Under the pieces are notes generated by a model, which had not been told where the DNA came from, searched no databases, and saw only the letters and a program-made list of their open reading frames with translations. The position numbers and the translations under genes were made by a program. Shown one piece after another: positions 1-8,281 of a stretch of DNA of 42,849 nucleotides (positions are counted from its first letter, which is position 1; each line of letters starts with the position of its first letter). This DNA comes from Flavobacteriales bacterium UBA7468 (GTDB lineage: Bacteria; Bacteroidota; Bacteroidia; Flavobacteriales_D; Crocinitomicaceae), in the NCBI GenBank assembly GCA_002478565.1, contig DLPC01000007.1, positions 222,127 through 264,975 of the forward strand, read 5' to 3'.

Positions 1-783
1 ACAGACGGCGACAAAATCATTGACAGCGAAGACGCCTGCCCAACCGTTGCTGGTGTTGTTGCGCTGAAAGGTTGTCCGGACAAAGACGCTGATGGCGTTA
101 CAGATGCAGAAGATGTGTGTCCTGAAAATGCAGGCCCTAAGGAAAATCAAGGATGTCCGGACAAAGATGCCGATGGCCTCTTCGACTTTATCGACCAATG
201 CCCTGAAATTGCAGGTCCAAAAGAAAATCAAGGTTGTCCATGGCCAGATACAGATGCCGATGGCCTTTTAGATAAAGATGATGAATGTCCGAATTTAGCG
301 GGTCCTAAGGCAAATAAGGGTTGCCCTTACAAAGACTCTGACAAAGATGGTTTACTCGACAAAGATGACGATTGCCCTAACACGCCTGGGCCAAAAACAA
401 ACAAAGGATGCCCAGTCATTGAACAAGCCGTTATCGAAGTATTGAAAACCGCATTTGATAACCTCGAATTCGAAACAAACAAAGATGTCATTTTTGAAAG
501 CTCCAAGCCGTCATTGAACGAATTAGCCATTGTTTTACAGAAAAAGACAACCTGGAAGTTGCAAATCTCTGGACATACGGATAACGTAGGCGACGACAAC
601 CTCAATATGGTCTTGTCTAAAAAACGTGCAGAGGCACTCAAGGCCTATTTAGTGTCACAAGGAATTGATCCTTCCCGTTTGATTACCCAATATTTCGGAG
701 AGACCAAACCTATTGCGCCAAATGATACGCCTGAAGGCCGCCAGAAGAACAGACGCGTTGAAATGAAAATTGTGTTTGAATAA
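1..783 (+). CDS. OmpA-family protein with thrombospondin type-3 repeats (5' end outside window)
   Basis: The reading frame is open from base 1, so the start lies upstream; 260 residues are visible. Residues 1-137 are five Ca2+-binding thrombospondin type-3-like repeats of 27-29 residues (acidic DxDxDG loops, then CP and a GPKxNxGC closing motif). Residues about 145-260 form an OmpA C-terminal peptidoglycan-binding domain: a GHTDNVG segment, an SKKRAEALKAYL helix and a terminal GRQKNRRVEM motif, with the Asp and Arg that hold diaminopimelate in this family. The protein probably tethers the outer membrane to the cell wall; the missing N-terminus would be a signal peptide and perhaps a barrel or another domain. 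A strong terminator follows directly. Family assignment is secure; specific role unknown. Confidence 0.93.
   Translation, partial: TDGDKIIDSEDACPTVAGVVALKGCPDKDADGVTDAEDVCPENAGPKENQGCPDKDADGLFDFIDQCPEIAGPKENQGCPWPDTDADGLLDKDDECPNLAGPKANKGCPYKDSDKDGLLDKDDDCPNTPGPKTNKGCPVIEQAVIEVLKTAFDNLEFETNKDVIFESSKPSLNELAIVLQKKTTWKLQISGHTDNVGDDNLNMVLSKKRAEALKAYLVSQGIDPSRLITQYFGETKPIAPNDTPEGRQKNRRVEMKIVFE
76..411 (+). repeat. In-frame repeats encoding thrombospondin type-3 modules
   Basis: Four complete units (81, 81, 87 and 87 nt), preceded by a partial one at the window edge, encode the acidic Ca2+-binding modules of the OmpA protein. They are conserved in protein pattern but diverged in DNA, so they are domain repeats and not a recent tandem expansion. 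Confidence 0.85.
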
Positions 784-804
784 AACAGACTCAACTTTAC
801 ACCC

Positions 805-840
805 ATCAAAAAGGGCGGCCCTGAAGCCGCCCTTTTTGAT
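805..840 (+). terminator. Intrinsic terminator after the OmpA gene
   Basis: A perfect 15-bp inverted repeat (805-819 with 826-840) encloses the 6-nt loop CCTGAA. The GC-rich core is flanked by A- and T-runs, so it could stop transcription in either direction. It lies 22 nt after the OmpA stop codon. Confidence 0.92.
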
Positions 841-841
841 G

Positions 842-929
842 TTAAGCCTATGTTAAGTACATATTGACGCTAATTAACGCTTTGTTAATATTGCATTAAT
901 GTACTCATCAAGATACTACATGACCTTTG
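842..929 (+). promoter_or_regulatory. Activator-type promoter of the TonB receptor: six TTAA-type boxes at 11-bp pitch plus a -7 element
   Basis: Boxes read TTAAG (842), TTAAG (853), TTGAC (864), TTAAC (874), TTAAT (885) and TTAAT (896). All steps are 11 bp except one of 10. A -7-like GACCTTTG (922-929) begins 26 bp after the start of the last box; it departs from TAnnTTTG at its first base. No TTG -33 element is placed correctly. Head-to-tail 11-bp repeats are how PhoB/OmpR-family regulators bind DNA, and the B. subtilis PhoP box is TTAACA-like at this pitch. The promoter of the next gene has the same design. Function is inferred. Confidence 0.6.
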
Positions 930-953
930 CAGTACAAATTTTAAAGTACAGCA

Positions 954-3806
954 ATGAAGCTATTTACCTCAATCTTAGGCAGTTTATTCTTAATGCTCTT
1001 ATCGTCTTATGCGCTCGGGCAAACCGGTACAATTTCAGGCACCGTCACGGATGAAGATCAGAAAATTCTCAAAGAATTCACCGTTAAACTTTCTGCTCCA
1101 ATCAAAGCAACTATCGACCTCGAGAAAGGAACATTCTCGTTTTTGAATGTCCCAGTCGGAACCTATACCATAGAAGTCAAAGCGCCTGGTTTTGAACCAT
1201 TCAAAAGTGCGGCCATTGAAGTATTATCAGGTCAAAATAGTCCTGTAACAGTGAACATGACCACACGCGCTCAAACTACCAAAGACATCCGAGTAAGCGG
1301 TGGGAAAGTTGATAAAAATAAAGGTGACATGGAAGTCACTAAAATGCAAATCAATCAGGCTGGTGTAGTAGATGGCATGAATAAAAATACCATTGTTAAA
1401 AATCCTGATTCACGCGTTTCTCAAGTTTTCAAAAGAGTGAGCGGTGCCAGTGTGCAAGACAACAAATTTGTCGTTGTCAGAGGCCTTAGTGACCGTTATA
1501 ATTTCGCCTTAATCAATGGTGCTTCATTACCAAGCACGGAAAGTGATCGTAAAGCCTTTTCATTTGATATTTTCCCGTCTAATATGCTTGAAAACCTTTT
1601 CATCATGAAAAGTGCAACTCCTGAATTACCCGGCGAGTTTGCAGGTGGCGTCATTGACATAAAGACAGTTGAACCTCGCGCAGAGAAATTTCAAAATATT
1701 CAGCTTGGTATGGGGTATAATTCTATTGCAACCTTAAAAGATTTTAGAACATATAATGGAAGCACTACCGACATCCTTGGATTTGGGAATAACGGTAGAG
1801 CTATTCCTGATGGCCTCCCAACTACTGCAGAATTTAGTGCATTGTCTGCTCAACAAAAAGCTGATTTAGCCAAACTCATCCCTTCAAGTTGGGCAACATC
1901 AAGGGGAATGGCCCTACCAAATGGCAGTTTGCAATATAGCGTTGGCAACAAAGTTAAACTTGATGATAAAAAGAGTTTGTCTTATGTATTTGCTTATTCC
2001 TACTCTAATTCAAATAATTTCAGTCAAGTAACAAGACGTGAATTCGAGGAGCAAGCTTCAGGCATTATTACCAAAAACGAACTAAAAGATTCAGCATTTA
2101 CTAAGTCTATACTAAATACCGCGCTTTTCAATATAAAATACGACTTAGGCAAAAGAACAGAAATTCAATTAAAGACCCTTTATTCGGTATCATCTGACGA
2201 TAAAGTGAATTTGCGTCAAGGTAAGCGCGATATGGATATTGAATCAATGTACAATGAGCGCTCAACTAACATTTGGTATACACAGAACAACTTACTCACG
2301 ACACAATTGATCGGGAAGCACAATTGGAAAGACGATTGGAAATTTAACTGGACAGCTGGTTACAGTCATGTAGCACGTGATATTCCATTCTTGCGCCGCA
2401 TGGTTTATCAGCAAGTTGATACTACACTTCCTTACTTTGCAGTTGTTCAGAATAATGATATTTCGACCCTCGGTGCTGGTAATATGTTTTGGTCATCTAT
2501 GAATGAAAATATTGCAAGCGCTCGCTATGACTTTTCTAAACAAATTGGTGGTGACGATTCAAAAAATTTAATCAAGTTTGGTGGCTTGCATCAATACAGA
2601 GGCCGTGACTTCGCTGCCAGAAACTTAGGATTCTCTAAATATGATCCGGCTGGTTCTGCTTCTTTCAATTCAAGTCTTTTGCTTTTGCCGGAAGATCAAA
2701 TCTTTGCTACAGAAAATTTAGGCCTTACCGCTACTGGTCAAGGTGGTTTCAAACTTGAGGAAGGTACCAACGTTGATGACAGCTACGACGCATCATCTTT
2801 ATTACACGCCGCTTATGCCATGATCGATGCCCGTTTATTTAAGAAACTTCGCGTTGTAACTGGTTTACGCGCAGAATCTTATCAGCAAAAATTCCATTAT
2901 GTAGAGTTTGGTTCAAATGAAGACAAATATTTGGACACCACTGTAATTGACCTGTTACCTTCTATTAACTTAACTTACAAGTTTACAGAGCGTTTTCAAT
3001 GGAGAGCGAGTGCAGCACGCACGGTTAGCCGCCCAGAATTCCGCGAATTAGCACCGTTTACATTCTACAACTTCTTAAACGATAACCTTGCCTCTGGTAA
3101 CCCACAATTGAGACGTGCTACCATCAATAATTATGATACTCGCTTGGAATACTTCCCGGGTAAAGGACAAATCATTAGTGTTTCTGGATTTTACAAAACT
3201 TTTGTAGATCCTATCGAACTTTTGTTGCGCACTGGAACTTCAGGACAACCTGAGCTTTACTACAACAATATCGCCAAAGCGAATAGTTACGGAGCTGAGC
3301 TCGAGTACCGCATGAATTTGGGATGGATGAACCGCACAGATTCAAATTCAGTTTTTTCAAGAACGACCTTCTATACCAACGCTTCATACATTCGTTCTGC
3401 AGCTGACCTCAGCGCTTATGCTGGCTTAGAAGAATACCCTGGTTCTACACGTCCGTTACAGGGTCAGTCTCCTTATATCTTGAATGTAGGGTTGTTCTAT
3501 GAAAGTAAGAAAGACCTGATGGTGAATTTTTCTTACAACTATGTTGGGCAACGCATTGCTATTGCCGGTAGTATCCAAGAGCCAAGTGTTTGGGAAAATG
3601 GACGCCACGTACTTGACCTCCAAATTGGTAAAACTTGGAAAGATAAATACGAACTCAAATTAAACTGTGCTGACCTCCTCGCACAAGACCTCATCTTCTT
3701 TCAAGATATCAACAAAAACAAGCGCTATGATAAGGGAGTAGATAGTGCTTGGCAAGAAATTACTTTTGGTCAGACCATCACACTCAACTTTAAATACAAA
3801 TTTTAA
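954..3806 (+). CDS. TonB-dependent outer-membrane receptor
   Basis: This 950-residue protein begins with a signal peptide (about 1-22, ending SYALGQ). Residues about 25-105 form a carboxypeptidase-regulatory-like beta-sandwich, typical of Bacteroidota receptors. A plug domain follows (about 130-240; VVRGLSDRYNFALING and GEFAGGVIDIKT segments), then a long beta-barrel ending in the aromatic strand TLNFKYKF. It should import a ligand across the outer membrane using the ExbB-ExbD-TonB complex, for which genes lie at 13012-16027. No SusD partner is adjacent, so a glycan SusCD system is unlikely. The substrate cannot be read from sequence; the upstream array and the nearby PhoB-type regulator make phosphate or a phosphorylated compound a reasonable guess only. 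Confidence 0.93.
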   Translation: MKLFTSILGSLFLMLLSSYALGQTGTISGTVTDEDQKILKEFTVKLSAPIKATIDLEKGTFSFLNVPVGTYTIEVKAPGFEPFKSAAIEVLSGQNSPVTVNMTTRAQTTKDIRVSGGKVDKNKGDMEVTKMQINQAGVVDGMNKNTIVKNPDSRVSQVFKRVSGASVQDNKFVVVRGLSDRYNFALINGASLPSTESDRKAFSFDIFPSNMLENLFIMKSATPELPGEFAGGVIDIKTVEPRAEKFQNIQLGMGYNSIATLKDFRTYNGSTTDILGFGNNGRAIPDGLPTTAEFSALSAQQKADLAKLIPSSWATSRGMALPNGSLQYSVGNKVKLDDKKSLSYVFAYSYSNSNNFSQVTRREFEEQASGIITKNELKDSAFTKSILNTALFNIKYDLGKRTEIQLKTLYSVSSDDKVNLRQGKRDMDIESMYNERSTNIWYTQNNLLTTQLIGKHNWKDDWKFNWTAGYSHVARDIPFLRRMVYQQVDTTLPYFAVVQNNDISTLGAGNMFWSSMNENIASARYDFSKQIGGDDSKNLIKFGGLHQYRGRDFAARNLGFSKYDPAGSASFNSSLLLLPEDQIFATENLGLTATGQGGFKLEEGTNVDDSYDASSLLHAAYAMIDARLFKKLRVVTGLRAESYQQKFHYVEFGSNEDKYLDTTVIDLLPSINLTYKFTERFQWRASAARTVSRPEFRELAPFTFYNFLNDNLASGNPQLRRATINNYDTRLEYFPGKGQIISVSGFYKTFVDPIELLLRTGTSGQPELYYNNIAKANSYGAELEYRMNLGWMNRTDSNSVFSRTTFYTNASYIRSAADLSAYAGLEEYPGSTRPLQGQSPYILNVGLFYESKKDLMVNFSYNYVGQRIAIAGSIQEPSVWENGRHVLDLQIGKTWKDKYELKLNCADLLAQDLIFFQDINKNKRYDKGVDSAWQEITFGQTITLNFKYKF

Positions 3807-3815
3807 ATCACCATG

Positions 3816-3904
3816 TTAAGAAATTACTCTTGTATTCTTAACACAGACTTAAAGAACATTTAAGTATCCTATAACTTAAGCAGCCGTTGTTAGCAAGAAC
3901 TTTG
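3816..3904 (+). promoter_or_regulatory. Activator-type promoter of the secreted surface protein: 11-bp-phased TTAA boxes plus a -7 element
   Basis: Boxes fall at 3816 (TTAAG), 3838 (TTAAC), 3849 (TTAAA), 3860 (TTAAG) and 3871 (ATAAC), all in one 11-bp register; the register position 3827 is degenerate. A -7-like GAACTTTG (3897-3904) starts 26 bp after the box at 3871. Measured back from the -7 element the boxes are at 26, 37, 48, 59 and 81 bp, against 26, 37, 48, 58, 69 and 80 bp in the preceding receptor promoter. The shared architecture suggests one regulator for both genes. Confidence 0.6.
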
Positions 3905-3924
3905 TATCGTATAAAAATTAAAAG

Positions 3925-6471
3925 ATGAAAAAGATTTACAATTTAATGACTGCCCTTTGCATTGGTGCTTCTGCCTTTGCTCAGGATGCTTTCTGGACAC
4001 CAACTGCTTATCGTGGTGCGTTTCCAGTAACAGACAACACACCAGCAACAGACTGGACATCTGGCTGGGCTAATTTTGATCCGGAAAACACTGTTTATCC
4101 TGCAACTGTTACTACAGTTTCAGCAGACATTACTACAAACACAACTTGGAGTGGTGTCGTTAAATTGATGAACAAAATCTATGTAAAAAATAACGCTACA
4201 TTGACCATTGCTCCAGGAACAATTATCCGCGGTGACAAATTAACACAAGGATCTTTGATCATTACGCGTGGTGCTAAAATTATGGCTGATGGTACAGCAG
4301 CAAACCCAATCGTTTTTACTTCTAATGAGGCAGTAGGTGCGCGTAATGAAGGTGATTGGGGTGGTTTAGTCCTATTAGGTTTGGCAAAAAATAACCAACC
4401 TGGTGGTGTTGCCAACATCGAAGGAATCGTACCTACAACCGATACACAATATGGCGGAAACTTCGATAATGACAACTCAGGTATTCTTCGCTACGTTCGC
4501 GTAGAGTTTGCTGGAATTGCATTAGAGCCGAATAAAGAAATCAACGGAATTACGTTTGGTTCAGTGGGCAACCTAACAACTGTAGATTATGTTCAGGTTT
4601 CTTTTTCTGGAGATGACTCTTTTGAGTGGTTTGGTGGTACTGTAAATTGTAAGCATTTGATCGCTTACCGTGGATTAGACGACGATTTCGACTGTGACTT
4701 CGGTTTCCGAGGTAAAGTACAATTTGCACTCTCTATTCGCGACAAAGATTTATATGATGCACCTGGAGACTCTAACGCTTTTGAGTGTGATAACGATGCT
4801 GCTGGTTCAACAGCAACACCTAAAACACGCCCTATCTTCTCAAACGTTACTTTAGTAGGTCCAAAAGGAAATGGCTCAACAGCTTTACCTACAGGTGAGA
4901 AATTTGAAAAAGCTTTCCGTTTACGTCGTAACTCAGCTGTTTCTGTACTTAACTCATTAGTTACAGGCTGGGAAAAAGGATTATCTATCGAGGGCGCTCC
5001 TGTAGTTGCCAACTTAAACGGAGACACAATGGTTTTTGTCAACAACATCCTTACGAACTTTGCTCAACCAAGTTGGTCATCAAGTAATACGAACACTGTA
5101 ATTAATTCTGGAGGCTCAACAGCTGCATGGTACAATTCATGGTGGGGTGTAGATGGCAATGACTCTACACAAACATTAGCACAAGTGAACTGGGTAAATT
5201 TATTTCCAGCTTTAGGTGTTACCCCAGATGCAAGACTAGGTGCAGGATCAGTAGCTGCAACAGGTGCTACCTTCATGAATCCAGTATTTTACTCGGTTGC
5301 TACACCAGTTGTTGCTACGACTTCATATACTTATTGCCAAGGAGCAACTGCTACTGTACTTTCAGCTACAGCTCTAACAGGAAATACCCTTCGTTGGTAT
5401 ACGCAAGCTATTGGTGGAACTTACACTACTACAGCTCCTGTACCAAGCACTACAACAGCAGGAACTTATACATACTACGTTTCTCAAGCAAATGCTGGAA
5501 ATGATGAAAGTATGCGCGCTGCCATTACCGTTACTGTTAATGCTTTACCAGCAACTCCGGTAATTACCGCAAGTGGTTCTACCACTTTCTGTACGGGTGG
5601 TTCTGTGGATTTAACTTCAAGTGCAGCATCTGGCAATGTGTGGTCAACAAACGCTACAGCAGCTACGATTACAGTAGCAACAACCGGTAACTACACAGTA
5701 ACTGTTACTGATGCCAATGGTTGTTCAAGTGTTTCTGCTCCAATTTCTGTGAACGTTTCTAACGCTCCTGCTCCAACTATCAGCGCATCTAGTACACAAG
5801 CGTGTTCTGGTGATGTCGTAACGGTTACGTCATCAGCAGCTGATTCATATTTGTGGTCTACTGGTGATACCACACAAACTATTCAAGTTACTGCAACAGC
5901 AGCGGTTTATGTAACTGTAACAAACGCAAATGCTTGTGACGGTGTTGGCCAATCAGCAACAACAAATATTACCTTTACAGCGACACCTACAGCAGCAGGT
6001 TCATTTACTTCAGCTGGCAATGTTGTAACTTTTACAAACACATCTACCGGAGCCACTTCTTACTCTTGGGATTTCGGTGATTTCACCAACTCTTCAGCAA
6101 CAGCTCCTGCACATGCATATGCAGCTAACGGTGCTTACACGGCAGTATTAACTGCTATCAACGGTAACTGTACAGATACTTTAACATTTGAAATTTCAAT
6201 TGAAGTAGGAATTGAAGAAAACAACAGCATGAGTTTTGAAGTATATCCAAACCCTGCAAATGCTCAGGTATTGGTTGCTTTCGAAAACAATACCGAAGCT
6301 TCAGTTACCATTTTAGATGCAATGGGCCGAGTAGTTTTTGCGCAAGCAATTAACGAAATAGGTTCGCAAGTGCTTCCAATTAATGTTTCAGAGCTTGCCT
6401 CAGGAAGCTACACAGTACAAATCATTAGCGATAATCAAGTAGGCGTTAAACGCTTAATGATTCGCAAATAA
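3925..6471 (+). CDS. T9SS-secreted multidomain surface protein (beta-helix-like region, Ig-like, PKD, type A sorting tail)
   Basis: The 848-residue product has a signal peptide (1-19, ending ASAFAQ). Residues about 45-460 show a repetitive, beta-rich pattern (TIAPGTIIRGD, PIVFTSN, GDWGGLVLLG) resembling right-handed parallel beta-helix surface proteins of Bacteroidota. Two or three Ig-like modules follow (about 470-690), then a PKD domain (about 695-765; SYSWDFGD...HAYAANGAYT). The C-terminus is a T9SS type A sorting domain (about 773-848; FEVYPNPA start, LASGSYTVQI, final RLMIRK). It should be exported by T9SS and held at or released from the cell surface. It follows the receptor gene and shares its promoter design, so the two may act together, for example ligand capture then import. 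The N-terminal domain's activity is unknown. Confidence 0.88.
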   Translation: MKKIYNLMTALCIGASAFAQDAFWTPTAYRGAFPVTDNTPATDWTSGWANFDPENTVYPATVTTVSADITTNTTWSGVVKLMNKIYVKNNATLTIAPGTIIRGDKLTQGSLIITRGAKIMADGTAANPIVFTSNEAVGARNEGDWGGLVLLGLAKNNQPGGVANIEGIVPTTDTQYGGNFDNDNSGILRYVRVEFAGIALEPNKEINGITFGSVGNLTTVDYVQVSFSGDDSFEWFGGTVNCKHLIAYRGLDDDFDCDFGFRGKVQFALSIRDKDLYDAPGDSNAFECDNDAAGSTATPKTRPIFSNVTLVGPKGNGSTALPTGEKFEKAFRLRRNSAVSVLNSLVTGWEKGLSIEGAPVVANLNGDTMVFVNNILTNFAQPSWSSSNTNTVINSGGSTAAWYNSWWGVDGNDSTQTLAQVNWVNLFPALGVTPDARLGAGSVAATGATFMNPVFYSVATPVVATTSYTYCQGATATVLSATALTGNTLRWYTQAIGGTYTTTAPVPSTTTAGTYTYYVSQANAGNDESMRAAITVTVNALPATPVITASGSTTFCTGGSVDLTSSAASGNVWSTNATAATITVATTGNYTVTVTDANGCSSVSAPISVNVSNAPAPTISASSTQACSGDVVTVTSSAADSYLWSTGDTTQTIQVTATAAVYVTVTNANACDGVGQSATTNITFTATPTAAGSFTSAGNVVTFTNTSTGATSYSWDFGDFTNSSATAPAHAYAANGAYTAVLTAINGNCTDTLTFEISIEVGIEENNSMSFEVYPNPANAQVLVAFENNTEASVTILDAMGRVVFAQAINEIGSQVLPINVSELASGSYTVQIISDNQVGVKRLMIRK

Positions 6472-6484
6472 TAAATGCCACTTT

Positions 6485-6514
6485 AAAGAGGGGGCTTAGG
6501 CCCCCTCTTTTTTT
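6485..6514 (+). terminator. Intrinsic terminator after the surface-protein gene
   Basis: A perfect 11-bp stem (6485-6495 with 6500-6510) has the tetraloop TTAG and runs into seven T residues (6508-6514). It separates the surface-protein gene from the regulator gene, so the two-component genes need their own promoter; I see no clear TAnnTTTG box in the 20 bases before it. Confidence 0.93.
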
Positions 6515-6533
6515 ACCCTCTAATTTATACACG

Positions 6534-7214
6534 ATGGAAAACACAAAAGGACATACCATATTGATCGTAGATGACGAGCCAGATATCTTGGAGTTTTTAT
6601 CCTATAATGTGCGTAAAGAAGGATACAAAGTATTCACTGCTAGCAATGGTATGGAAGCACTGAGATTGGTGCAACAAATCAATCCATCCTTGATTCTATT
6701 AGATGTCATGATGCCAAAAATGGATGGGATTGAAACCTGTCAAGTCATCAGAAAGGACCTCAATATGGTCCAACCAATTATTGCTTTTTTAACAGCTCGT
6801 ACCGAAGACTATGCTCAAATTGCAGGTTTCGAGGCAGGTGCCGATGATTACATCAACAAACCAATCAGGCCAAGATTACTGATAAGTAAAATTGAGTCCT
6901 TACTGAGAAGAACCAAAAACAAAAGTATTCAAGAAGGTTCAGATAAAATCACCATTGACCGAGACCGTTTTGTGGTAGAGATAGAAGGTAAAGAATTACA
7001 ATTACCAAAAAAGGAATTTGAATTACTTGAATTATTAGCTTCTCGTCCTGGAAAAGTGTTCAATCGCGATCAAATCTTAGCAGTAGTTTGGGGAAATGAT
7101 ACAATTGTAGGTGAACGTACAATAGATGTTCACATCAGAAAATTGCGAGAAAAACTCGGAGATGCGTATATTCGTACCATAAAAGGAGTCGGATATACCT
7201 TCAACGAAAAGTGA
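6534..7214 (+). CDS. OmpR/PhoB-family DNA-binding response regulator
   Basis: The 226-residue protein has an N-terminal receiver domain (about 8-122) with the acidic pocket D13/D14, phospho-acceptor D57 in LLDVMMPKMDG, a Thr in FLTART and K109 in YINKP. Residues about 130-224 form a winged-helix effector domain with the family landmarks KEFELLELLASRPGKVFNR and RTIDVHIRKLREKLG, ending GVGYTFNEK. The family binds tandem 11-bp direct repeats, usually as an activator after phosphorylation. Its stop overlaps the GTG start of the kinase gene (GTGA), so the two are translationally coupled. Overall layout suggests a PhoB-like regulator, but the inducing signal cannot be proven from sequence. Confidence 0.95.
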   Translation: MENTKGHTILIVDDEPDILEFLSYNVRKEGYKVFTASNGMEALRLVQQINPSLILLDVMMPKMDGIETCQVIRKDLNMVQPIIAFLTARTEDYAQIAGFEAGADDYINKPIRPRLLISKIESLLRRTKNKSIQEGSDKITIDRDRFVVEIEGKELQLPKKEFELLELLASRPGKVFNRDQILAVVWGNDTIVGERTIDVHIRKLREKLGDAYIRTIKGVGYTFNEK

Positions 7215-8281
7215 GCAGATCAAGACCAAGTTTTTTAATTCTCAGCGGTAGTATACTTTTCTACGTCTTAAGTCTACTTTTTACACTTTTTGTACACTTA
7301 CAATTTGTGACCTTGAGTGCCACGCTCATTTTTTTAATCCCGTTAGTCAGCGGGATTTTTGCATATACCATCTTCTATTATATTATCAAGCGCTTTCTTC
7401 AATATCGCATGAGCTTGATTTATCGAAGTATCCAAAATGCTGATCCATCAACGCGGCAAGAAAAGAGCATCGATCAATTAGTCGAGCAAGGGGAAAAAGA
7501 CGTACAAGAGTGGAAACAAAAGCGAAACCAAGAAATAGAAAAACTCCAAGAGCAAGCTGCTTTTCGTAAAGAATTTCTTGGCAACCTTGCTCATGAACTC
7601 AAAACACCGGTTTTTTCAATTCAAGGATATATTGATTCTTTACTTGATGGAGGAATGGATGACCCAAAGGTCCTTAGAACTTTTTTAGAGCGTGCTGCCA
7701 AATCAACAGAGCGCATGACACACATCCTAGATGACCTCGATCAACTAACTAAACTAGAATTGGAAAGAATTCCGCTTGACTTGCGTAGCTTCGATATCCT
7801 TGACTTGACTCGAGAAATATTTGAATCCCTAGAGCTTTTTGCCAAAGAAAAAAACTTTCGTTTAAAATTAGAATCGTCTAATCCTTATTGCTACGTCATG
7901 GCAGACCGCAACAAGATCTCGCAAGTACTGATCAATTTATTGAACAATGCCATCGCCTATGGCAATCAAAATGGCGAACTAACGGTTAGTGTTGTTGAAA
8001 TCGACCATACCTATAACATTCAAATCAAAGACAACGGACCTGGTATCGAACCTGAGCATTTACCAAGACTTTTTGAACGTTTTTATAGAGTTGAGAAAAG
8101 CCGAAATCGCAATGAAGGTGGTTCAGGACTTGGTCTTGCTATTGTCAAACATATTGTAGAATCTCACGGCCAACAAATTCAAGTAAGTAGTCAGGTCGGT
8201 CACGGAACCATGTTTAATTTTTCTTTGGAAAAAAGCAAAGCTTCTGGCCCGGTAAGTTCTAGAGGTATTCCCTTAAAATGA
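7211..8281 (+). CDS. Membrane sensor histidine kinase
   Basis: The 356-residue kinase starts at GTG inside the regulator's stop. Two hydrophobic segments (about 8-30 and 35-60) form a hairpin with only a few residues outside, so it has no periplasmic sensor domain, and I see no PAS domain. A charged coiled-coil linker (about 75-118) leads to the HisKA domain, with phospho-acceptor H128 in NLAHELKTP. The HATPase domain shows the N box (LINLLNNAIAYG), G1 (DNGPGIEPEH), F box (LFERFYRV) and G2 (GGSGLGLAIVKH). It should phosphorylate the adjacent regulator. PhoR-type kinases in Gram-negatives often sense through membrane partners, which fits the lack of a sensor, but this is inference. Its stop overlaps the xseA start. 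Confidence 0.93.
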   Translation: MSRSRPSFLILSGSILFYVLSLLFTLFVHLQFVTLSATLIFLIPLVSGIFAYTIFYYIIKRFLQYRMSLIYRSIQNADPSTRQEKSIDQLVEQGEKDVQEWKQKRNQEIEKLQEQAAFRKEFLGNLAHELKTPVFSIQGYIDSLLDGGMDDPKVLRTFLERAAKSTERMTHILDDLDQLTKLELERIPLDLRSFDILDLTREIFESLELFAKEKNFRLKLESSNPYCYVMADRNKISQVLINLLNNAIAYGNQNGELTVSVVEIDHTYNIQIKDNGPGIEPEHLPRLFERFYRVEKSRNRNEGGSGLGLAIVKHIVESHGQQIQVSSQVGHGTMFNFSLEKSKASGPVSSRGIPLK

